NCBI GenBank assembly: GCA_964419545.1
Contig: CAYQQU010000104.1
Coordinates: 1 to 14,285 of the forward strand
DNA: 14,285 nucleotides
Direction of reading: 5' to 3'
Origin: CAYQQU01 sp964419545
Lineage (GTDB): Bacteria > Bacteroidota > Bacteroidia > Chitinophagales > Saprospiraceae
The position numbers and the translations under genes were made by a program. The notes beneath the pieces are model-generated. The model made no database searches, had not been told where the DNA came from, and saw nothing but the letters and a program-made list of their open reading frames with translations. The first letter of the stretch is position 1, and each line of letters starts with the position of its first letter. This document shows positions 6,190 to 12,699 of the stretch, one piece after another.

Positions 6190-7653
6190 TTATTTCCTGC
6201 GGTTTTGGCGGGCCCGGTACATATTGCGGGCGGCGTCGGGCCGCCGGCGGTTAAACTGCTCGACCCACCAGCCGTCGTTGTAATGGAGGCGGCGGCCGGC
6301 GCGAGTCAGGGCGGTGTAGTACCAGCGGTAGAGCTGGGGCCCGGGCATGCCGTAGATGGATTTGTGAACGTTGAGAAACACTTCGGGCCATTCGCCGCCC
6401 TGTGCTTTGTGGCAGGTGACGGCGTAGCCGAACTTGGCGCGCAGTGCGTTTAGATACGGGTCGGTGAGCATTTTTTCGCGGTAAGCCGGGGCGCTGCGTT
6501 TGAGGCCGGCGCGGCGCATGCGCTTATCGAAGTCGATGATGAGGCGCTGCACCTCCTCGCGGGTCAGCCCGGGCCGGTCGTTATACAACAGGTCGCGGAT
6601 GAGGAGCGTCTCGTAGCGGGCGCCGTCGAAGAGGGCGCGCACGCTGACCTTGAGGAAGGTGAATCCGGCGCGTTTGCTGTCGAAAGCGGCGTGTTCGAGC
6701 AGCACCTGGTCGCCGTTGGCCAGGTGGACGTCGTAGCTGTTCTGGACGACCATGAGCAGTTCGTCGCGCTGCAGCTCCCAGTCGGGGAACAGGATCTTAC
6801 GCACGTTGCGGTTGAGGGCGCCGGCCAGCCAGTTGGCGTGGCAGATCATCAGGGCGCTGTCGACCCCGTGGCGCTGCAGCTGCCGGACGTAGGCGTCGAG
6901 GAGGCGGTGGTGGTCGTCGTGCAGGGTCAGCGCGCCGGCTCCGGCGGGGGCGGGCAGTTTGGGGTATTTTTCGAAGCGCTCTTCCAATACCGGCCGGCGG
7001 AAGCGGGCGGCGAGGTCGAGGATGGCGCTGCCGGCCGACTGCCGGACGATCTCCTGCAGCTCGATCTCGTGCACGGTATGGCCGGCCCGGGAAAGGTAGG
7101 CCGTACTCAGGGCTGCCGAGAAGGGATCGTCGCCCACCGGCGGCAGCTGGCAGGGGTCGCCCACGAAGATGAGCTGGCGCCCGGCGGCGAAAGCCAGGAG
7201 GTCGGCCAGCAGGCTGCCCGAGCCGAAGCGGGCGGTATGGCCTTCGGGGCCGGGCAGGTGGCCGACCATGGAAGCTTCGTCGACGATAAAGACGAGGTCG
7301 TCGGCCAGAGCGTTGTTCTCGCGCAGGTTGAAGTTGAGCTGCAACTGCCCGCCGTCCTGCCCCAGCACCTCATCAAAAGCATAGATGCAGCCGTGGACGG
7401 TGCGCACCGCCCGCCCGGTTTTCTGCTGCAGCACTTTGGCCGCCCGCCCGGTGGTGGCCAGCAGCTCGAAAGGGCGGTCGCGCGCCTCCAGCCAATCGGC
7501 CACCCGGCCGATCAAAGTGGTTTTGCCGGTACCGGCGTAGCCCCGCAGGAGGAAGAGGGGGGCGGTGCGGTGTTGTAGGAACGAAACGAGTTGCTCAAAT
7601 GCCTTAGTCTGGCTGTCGGTAAGCTTTAATGTTTCCTCATGTTTTTTCACCAC
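6190..7653 (-). CDS. SF1B DNA helicase, RecD/Dda-like
   Basis: 487-aa ATPase with superfamily 1 helicase motifs: Walker A GYAGTGKTT (38-46), the Ia region LLATTGRAAKVL (64-75), Walker B VFIVDEASM (121-129), motif III GDPCQLPPVGDDP (165-177), the UvrD_C_2-type motif GYAVTCHKAQGGEW (409-422) and motif VI YYTALTRAGRRL (445-456). This layout matches RecD2/Dda-type 5'-3' helicases; no nuclease domain is visible. The start appears to be GTG at 7653 or the next GTG at 7650; the ATG at 7640 is out of frame. It overlaps the end of the CARF/HEPN gene by 17 nt and stops 7 nt before cas1, so it is embedded in the operon. The position suggests a role in spacer acquisition, for example opening DNA ends or feeding the primase-polymerase. 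The helicase family is firm; the CRISPR role is inferred. Confidence 0.88.
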   Translation of the reverse strand: MVKKHEETLKLTDSQTKAFEQLVSFLQHRTAPLFLLRGYAGTGKTTLIGRVADWLEARDRPFELLATTGRAAKVLQQKTGRAVRTVHGCIYAFDEVLGQDGGQLQLNFNLRENNALADDLVFIVDEASMVGHLPGPEGHTARFGSGSLLADLLAFAAGRQLIFVGDPCQLPPVGDDPFSAALSTAYLSRAGHTVHEIELQEIVRQSAGSAILDLAARFRRPVLEERFEKYPKLPAPAGAGALTLHDDHHRLLDAYVRQLQRHGVDSALMICHANWLAGALNRNVRKILFPDWELQRDELLMVVQNSYDVHLANGDQVLLEHAAFDSKRAGFTFLKVSVRALFDGARYETLLIRDLLYNDRPGLTREEVQRLIIDFDKRMRRAGLKRSAPAYREKMLTDPYLNALRAKFGYAVTCHKAQGGEWPEVFLNVHKSIYGMPGPQLYRWYYTALTRAGRRLHYNDGWWVEQFNRRRPDAARNMYRARQNRRK

Positions 7654-9058
7654 CCCTAGCTATTTTTTTGATTTTTTCGTTAATCGCTGAAAAGGGGGTG
7701 TCCGGTTGGAAAAGGTTATCGAGTTGTTCGAATAAAAAGTTTCTATCAAGGTTTTCCTTTTCCAGCGCTTGGTCAATCAAAAAGATCGACACCGGATCGA
7801 AATTGTGGGCGCCGATAGAATTGTTGCGTAAAGCGGTTAGGGGAACAATTTTTTGTAGAGCTCCTTGGGTGTTCGGATCGTAGTAGTTCAGTATCGCCAG
7901 CCATACGGCAATAGTAGGGGCGCGCGCCAGGTCCAGCGATTGGCCGTTACCGACCTTCCAGCCTTCCAGGTGTTTTTTCAATTCCCTGTTTTCTGCTTTT
8001 TCCAGCAGCTTTTTAATGTCTCTCGCCCAGGTATGTATATTGAGGTGCAGGCCGAGATGTTTGCAGGCATAGAATTTAGCGATCCCTTCCACAAGACGGA
8101 ACAGGCGAAACAAAAAATCGACGTAGGCTTCTTGCCGGTATTTGATCTTGGCATTGCGGTATACCTCCCGGAGTTTTTCGAATTCGTCGGTTTCGATCAT
8201 TTGCATTGCTTCGATCAATTGGTTTTTGAGGGTGTAATCTGTCAATTTGCTGATGGCGAATTTCGCTTCTTCAAAATCGAAGTTCAGCCGGTGCTCGGCA
8301 TAAGCTGCCAGCGCTTTGACGTCGTCACTGACCTCCAGATTTTTGATCGCTGCATAGTTGTAGGTTTCCAAAAAGCCATCCAGCTGGCTTTTAGTAAATT
8401 CCATAAGATACTTCTCCGGAAAATGAAGTTCGCTGCACGATTGGCTGCCTTCATCTACCGACAGTAGATGCATGCGATTTACAAATATATTCAACCCATT
8501 GAGCAGTAATGCGGTATTGATGGCGTCGATGCCTCCCTGATTCAACAGATAAATGCGGTCAAAACCCCAAAGTTTGTTAAAAGGTCTGTCCCGGAGCAAA
8601 CGGGAAAATTGGTCGTACATCGCATCTAAAAATACTACGTCCTTCCGGATTAGCTGCGTGTGGATAGCGAATTGCTGTTGCCAGTCTTTAAACAACTTCG
8701 GAATAAAATAGGCGATCAATTCGGCAAAATGGAGGGAGTCATTGTTTTTAAATCGTTCTTTAACCGGTTCTGCTTCCTGGTCGGTCGCCACCAGAATAAT
8801 CTGATCTATCGTTTCGCCGCGGTGATTGCGGTAGAGCCAATCTATCGCCGGCGCTATGATTGGCATTTTAATCATCTCTGTTTTGAGGTGCTTTTTCTGC
8901 TTAAACAAGAAAGCCCCTCCTGGCCGGGCGAGGAATAGGGGTTTTTCTCCCTGGGTATACAGATCGACCATTTTTTCCGGGCCGAATTTTGATTCGAGGT
9001 AGCTGCGATCAATTTTGACATCACGGGTTCCGAGAGTGATGATGAGTCCTATTTTCAT
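7637..9058 (-). CDS. CARF-like/HEPN ancillary ribonuclease (Csm6/Csx1-like)
   Basis: 473-aa protein expected to be the cyclic-oligoadenylate-activated effector. The N-terminal half looks Rossmann-like: strands GLIITLG (4-10) and QIILVATDQEAEP (86-98), then a glycine-containing segment YLLNQGGIDAINTALLLNG (170-188) at the place where CARF domains bind the ligand. The helical C-terminal half ends with an Rx6H motif, LRNNSIGAH (R411, H418), typical of HEPN ribonucleases. On this model Cas10-made cOA binds the N-terminal domain and switches on RNA cleavage. The start is 2 nt from the csm5 stop. Base composition is visibly more AT-rich than in csm5, the helicase or cas1. The protein is divergent and could belong to another CARF-HEPN subfamily; the HEPN motif is the strongest evidence. 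Confidence 0.72.
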   Translation of the reverse strand: MKIGLIITLGTRDVKIDRSYLESKFGPEKMVDLYTQGEKPLFLARPGGAFLFKQKKHLKTEMIKMPIIAPAIDWLYRNHRGETIDQIILVATDQEAEPVKERFKNNDSLHFAELIAYFIPKLFKDWQQQFAIHTQLIRKDVVFLDAMYDQFSRLLRDRPFNKLWGFDRIYLLNQGGIDAINTALLLNGLNIFVNRMHLLSVDEGSQSCSELHFPEKYLMEFTKSQLDGFLETYNYAAIKNLEVSDDVKALAAYAEHRLNFDFEEAKFAISKLTDYTLKNQLIEAMQMIETDEFEKLREVYRNAKIKYRQEAYVDFLFRLFRLVEGIAKFYACKHLGLHLNIHTWARDIKKLLEKAENRELKKHLEGWKVGNGQSLDLARAPTIAVWLAILNYYDPNTQGALQKIVPLTALRNNSIGAHNFDPVSIFLIDQALEKENLDRNFLFEQLDNLFQPDTPFSAINEKIKKIARGGEKT

Positions 9059-9060
9059 AA

Positions 9061-10524
9061 CTATTTTTTTTCTTTCACCGGCGGATGCAGGACCAGCGTT
9101 TTGCCCTGCAAGCTAGCCTTAACTTCGACAATGGTTCCTTTTGGAAAACCGGCGGGGTAGCGTACCTCCAGGGTTTGGGATTCGTAGCCTTCTACGAAGG
9201 GGCGGATCTGCACTTGTTTGCCCACCTTGCCGACCACCTCGCCGTCGATTTTATTTTCTTTTTTCACTTCTTTCAGGGTTCGAGTGCGCGGTCGGCGGGC
9301 GGCTTCGGCGGCGGCTTCCGCACGGCGGCGTTCTTCTTCGGCGCGACGCGCTTCGGCGGCGCGGCGTTCGGCTTCTTCCTTCCGGCGGGCTTCGATGGCG
9401 GGCAACAGGCGCTTTTGGTAGTCATCTTCCGTTACCAACTGCACGAAGCCCATGGGATAGAAGCGGTAGTCGCCGTTCTCATCGGCCAGAAAAGCGAGGC
9501 GCCGCGATTTTTTGTGGTCGCCCCTATTGTTGCTCTCCTGTTCCAGCGTCCTGAGGTGATCGTCGTGTTGCCAGTCGCCGGTGATGGAGAAGAAGCCCGA
9601 GCCGGCGGCCATGCGAAAGACGGGCGTTTCCTCCTGGTTGGCGGACTTGAGGGCTTCGAAAGCAGACCGGATGCGCGTGGTTTCCGCCAGTTCGTGTCGA
9701 CTAAAGAAAGCGATCTCCTTGTCGAGATAAGTTTGCGAATGTTTGCTAATCAGCTCGTTGAGGAAGGCCAGGAAGGTTTTCCCGGCCGGGAAGCTTTGTA
9801 CGCTTTTGGGCAATCTTGTTTTATTTTGCTCAAATCCGGTATGGTCAAAAGTGAGCCGGAAAGCGCCCACGGCCTCCGGAGGGACGCATTCGTAGGCCGT
9901 GGTGAAGCCCTGGGGCCGAAACCGGGCTGTGGCGCCGGTGCTGCCCTGGTGTTTCCAGCCGCCCTGCCAGTGGCCCGGCCCACCGGTGAGGTTGAAAATT
10001 TTGGAATTGTACACCGCCCGTTCGGCGAAGACCACGTCGGAGCAATGGATGAAGCGCATCAGGCTTCGGTCGAAAGCGCCCAGTATTTTATTGTCTATCC
10101 CTTTGTCGCCGGGCAATGGTTCCTGCAAATAGAAATACCGGAACAGGATCGACCGCAGGGCGCCTTTAACGGAGCTGCCGGGCAGGATGAGCCGGCCTTG
10201 CAGTCCTTCGCGGATGTGTGCGCGCAGGTCATCGGCCTGGCCGCTGAACGCGGGGAGGGTGCGGCTGACCTGGGCGGGGTCGACGCGCTGTATTTTCAGC
10301 AATTCCGCGATTGCGTCTTTACCGCCCTGCACCAGGGCGTTGGCGAAAGCGTCGACGCCGATCTGGGGATGGCGCGCCAGCCGGTCGTGGTCGAACAAGT
10401 AGAGCGTGTCGCCCCGCTGCAGGTAGTCGATTCCTTCCTTGAGGTGTTTCTCGGAAGCTGCGCCCACGTGCACAGGGGTGAGGGCGCGCAGGTATAAAGC
10501 GTGAACGGTTGATTTATCCTTCAT
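9061..10524 (-). CDS. csm5: Csm5 RAMP subunit with a charged helix and C-terminal extension
   Basis: 487-aa RAMP protein that caps one end of the Csm backbone and binds the 3' part of the crRNA. RAMP features are the first strand LYLRALTPVHVGAASEKHLKEG (10-31) and the signature LPGSSVKGALRSILFRYF (114-131). A second half with FFSITGDW (311-318) and FYPMGFVQLV (355-364) follows. Unusually, residues 370-412 form a long Glu/Arg/Ala-rich helix, likely coiled coil, leading to a small beta-rich domain (about 426-480, IDGEVVGKVGKQVQIRPF then PKGTIVEVKASLQGKTLVLH) that resembles an OB/S1-like fold. Most Csm5 proteins are about 350-400 aa and end before such a region. The start overlaps the end of csm4 by 11 nt. 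The Csm5 assignment is from the signature and gene order; the OB-like reading is tentative. Confidence 0.88.
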   Translation of the reverse strand: MKDKSTVHALYLRALTPVHVGAASEKHLKEGIDYLQRGDTLYLFDHDRLARHPQIGVDAFANALVQGGKDAIAELLKIQRVDPAQVSRTLPAFSGQADDLRAHIREGLQGRLILPGSSVKGALRSILFRYFYLQEPLPGDKGIDNKILGAFDRSLMRFIHCSDVVFAERAVYNSKIFNLTGGPGHWQGGWKHQGSTGATARFRPQGFTTAYECVPPEAVGAFRLTFDHTGFEQNKTRLPKSVQSFPAGKTFLAFLNELISKHSQTYLDKEIAFFSRHELAETTRIRSAFEALKSANQEETPVFRMAAGSGFFSITGDWQHDDHLRTLEQESNNRGDHKKSRRLAFLADENGDYRFYPMGFVQLVTEDDYQKRLLPAIEARRKEEAERRAAEARRAEEERRRAEAAAEAARRPRTRTLKEVKKENKIDGEVVGKVGKQVQIRPFVEGYESQTLEVRYPAGFPKGTIVEVKASLQGKTLVLHPPVKEKK

Positions 10525-11548
10525 GGCGCTTGGTTTTGACGGGCAACATCAGGCTGCGGCCGCAGCGCCAGATGCGAAAACCGGGCGTGTCGGCCAGGAT
10601 ATCCGGCGTCAGGTCGATACCCGGGCGGCCGGCGATGGGATCGTCGCCGCGAAAGACGCTGCCTTCGGCGAACATATTGATATTTTTCTTGCGGAGGCCC
10701 TGGTATGCCGGCAGGGTGATCCAGCCGCCGCGCCGGATCAGTTCGAAAGTGATTTTCTCGTCGATTTGGCCGTTTTGGCGGCCGAGCAGCCTGTCCAGGG
10801 TTTTGGGGTCCGGGCAGAGTAACGACAGGTTGGTGCGGTAGCCGGCGGCCTCGGGCACGCGTAGGGTGAGCCGGTCGGTCTGGTAGGTAAACTGTCCGTT
10901 GCCCACCGAACGATCGGTGCCTAGGCCTTCGTATTGCAGCAGATCGAAGGCTTCCTGCAGCGCTTTCTCTTGAGCGTCGTCATGAAACTGGACCAGAAAA
11001 TAGAGGCCGGCGGAAGGTTGGAAAAGGAGGCGTTCCGTATAGAAAGTGTTGCGTTCGGCCGGATCTTCGCCGCCTTTGCGCCAGGCTTCCCAGTCTCGGG
11101 GCACCGTAACGCGCTGCAGGGTTTGGCGTTCCAGCAGCCGGGGAGGGCCGGCCAGGAAGCCCTCGTCCTCGATGGGTTCCTGGTGCAATTGTTTTTCGAA
11201 ATGCGTTTGATCGAGCCAGCGCAGTTTTTTCAGTTGTTTGGCGAATTCCAGGCGCCGTTCGAGCAGGGCTTCGCTCAGCGGGAGGCGGGTTTTGATGCGG
11301 GGAAAGAAATAGGAGACCTCGCCCTTGTCCGTTTCCGAAAAAGGAAACAGGGAGCTGATGGTGAAGCCGGTGTCGCCGTCGGGAGGCAGGGGGCGTCCGG
11401 TTTTCGCCCAGGTCGCCAGTACGGCCGCCTGCAACACGTCCGACCGGATAAAGTCTTCCGAACGCCCGTAATCGTCCGGCCGCCGGTCGCCGATGTGCAG
11501 CGGGGTTTGGAAGTAGAGGCGGTAGGTGGTGAGGGTGAGGTCAGGCAT
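10514..11548 (-). CDS. csm4: Csm4 RAMP subunit
   Basis: 344-aa RAMP protein that binds the crRNA 5' handle and docks onto Cas10. The N-terminal strand LYFQTPLHIGDR (11-22) is followed by FIRSDVLQAAVLATWAKTG (33-51), the usual Csm4 pattern. The glycine-rich loop EGLGTDRSVGNGQF (207-220) is the RAMP G-loop. The C-terminal half has a second RAMP-like unit with GLRKKNINMFAEGSVF (284-299), matching the lysine/asparagine-rich element common near the Csm4 C-terminus. The gene overlaps csm3 by 8 nt (ATGCCTGA) and csm5 by 11 nt, and lies in the canonical csm3-csm4-csm5 order. Confidence 0.92.
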   Translation of the reverse strand: MPDLTLTTYRLYFQTPLHIGDRRPDDYGRSEDFIRSDVLQAAVLATWAKTGRPLPPDGDTGFTISSLFPFSETDKGEVSYFFPRIKTRLPLSEALLERRLEFAKQLKKLRWLDQTHFEKQLHQEPIEDEGFLAGPPRLLERQTLQRVTVPRDWEAWRKGGEDPAERNTFYTERLLFQPSAGLYFLVQFHDDAQEKALQEAFDLLQYEGLGTDRSVGNGQFTYQTDRLTLRVPEAAGYRTNLSLLCPDPKTLDRLLGRQNGQIDEKITFELIRRGGWITLPAYQGLRKKNINMFAEGSVFRGDDPIAGRPGIDLTPDILADTPGFRIWRCGRSLMLPVKTKRHEG

Positions 11549-12218
11549 GGTTAAATACGATCTCTTCGTAAGTTAAATTGCTGATTTCAACCTGGCCGTA
11601 ACCACGGGAGCCGCTGCCTCCCAGGTAGTCGTGGTTGAGTAGTTTGATTCCTTCTTCCAGCAGGCCTTTCAGCTTTTGGGTTTCCGATGCTTCCTCCCAA
11701 TTTTCGATAGCCGGATTTTGAAAAACATTAATGATGAATTGGAGGTCAAAGGCTGCACCCGCCGGCACGCGTTCAATTTGGCGCGGGTGTTCGGCGGCGC
11801 CTTCTACCCGCTTAATGGAGTTTTCCCACTTGATTTCGGTAAACGGTAGGTCTGTAAATTCTGATTTTTCCAGTTTTTTTGCCGTTTCCTCGGTTAAATA
11901 GGCATCCCGGACAATCAAACGAGAGGGAATATTCTTCAGGTTCTTTTTTTTGTTTTCCGTAATGCCAAACAGGTGGTTTACCTCCGGGGCGCCGCCGATT
12001 TGGGTCGCGCCGCGGGTTTGCTCCAGCAGGCACCGCATTTTGCCTTTCAAAGAACTACCGGGAATGTAGGGTTGTCTGGTTCGTCCTTCCATAAACCTTA
12101 CGCGGACAACCGGTAAGTCCACCCCTCCGATTTCCACGCTATCCGAACTGTCCCCGATGTGTAATCCGGTGATTAAGTTAAGTTTAGCTTTAGCGATGAC
12201 TTTTTTGACCAGTTTCAT
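11541..12218 (-). CDS. csm3: Csm3 backbone subunit with target-RNA cleavage residue
   Basis: 225-aa RAMP protein that repeats along the crRNA and cuts bound target RNA at 6-nt intervals. It shows NLITGLHIG (14-22), then GGVDLPVVRV (31-40), in which D34 aligns with the catalytic Asp of known Csm3 proteins (D32 in the S. epidermidis protein, D33 in S. thermophilus). The signature PYIPGSSLKGKMR (50-62) follows, and GGSGSRGYGQVEI near the C-terminus is the glycine-rich loop. The active residue is present, so RNA slicing is expected. It overlaps csm2 by an ATGA junction. Base composition is more AT-rich than csm4 and csm5. Confidence 0.95.
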   Translation of the reverse strand: MKLVKKVIAKAKLNLITGLHIGDSSDSVEIGGVDLPVVRVRFMEGRTRQPYIPGSSLKGKMRCLLEQTRGATQIGGAPEVNHLFGITENKKKNLKNIPSRLIVRDAYLTEETAKKLEKSEFTDLPFTEIKWENSIKRVEGAAEHPRQIERVPAGAAFDLQFIINVFQNPAIENWEEASETQKLKGLLEEGIKLLNHDYLGGSGSRGYGQVEISNLTYEEIVFNHA

Positions 12219-12688
12219 TCTGCAGTTTTTTTATTGAGTTCCGCATCAAAATATTTGTGAAAAGCAACGACCGCTTCGACAATTTGAACGAAGCGTTTGA
12301 AGTTCGCTTCTTCCCCTTGAATGGCATTAATGCCCAATTCCATCTGCTCGTAGAACTTGTCGATTTTCGAACTGTAGGTTTTACTTTTAGTATCAAAATC
12401 CCGGCCTACGGCATAAGCTAATTTTGCTTTGAGTAAAGGAACATTAGCCTGGTATTTCTGAAAGTCAGATTGAATTTGTTTCATTTCCCCAAAAAACTTG
12501 CGCAATTGGGAGGTGGAAAGCCCTTGGTAAGTACGGGAGTATTCTTTTTGTTTTGCTTTTATTTTAATATTCTCTTTTGTTGCCAAATACTTACCGAAGC
12601 TTTTAGCCCAACCCACAACCAGGTCATCGATACCATCTTTTTGGGTGATCCACTCGGGTTTTAACGGTTTCGGATATTCGTATTCCAT
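12215..12688 (-). CDS. csm2: Csm2 small subunit
   Basis: 157-aa all-helical protein. Csm2 subunits stack alongside Csm3 and help hold the target RNA. The family signatures are GLSTSQLRKFFGEM (56-69) and LKAKLAYAVGR (86-96), followed by a helical C-terminal part ending FVQIVEAVVAFHKYFDAELNKK. The N-terminal 20 residues are proline-rich and less conserved, making it slightly long for the family. The start codon is preceded by an A-rich stretch with no Shine-Dalgarno, typical of Bacteroidota. It lies 11 nt after the cas10 stop and overlaps csm3 by 4 nt. Confidence 0.9.
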   Translation of the reverse strand: MEYEYPKPLKPEWITQKDGIDDLVVGWAKSFGKYLATKENIKIKAKQKEYSRTYQGLSTSQLRKFFGEMKQIQSDFQKYQANVPLLKAKLAYAVGRDFDTKSKTYSSKIDKFYEQMELGINAIQGEEANFKRFVQIVEAVVAFHKYFDAELNKKTAE

Positions 12689-12699
12689 TTTTTTGTTTT

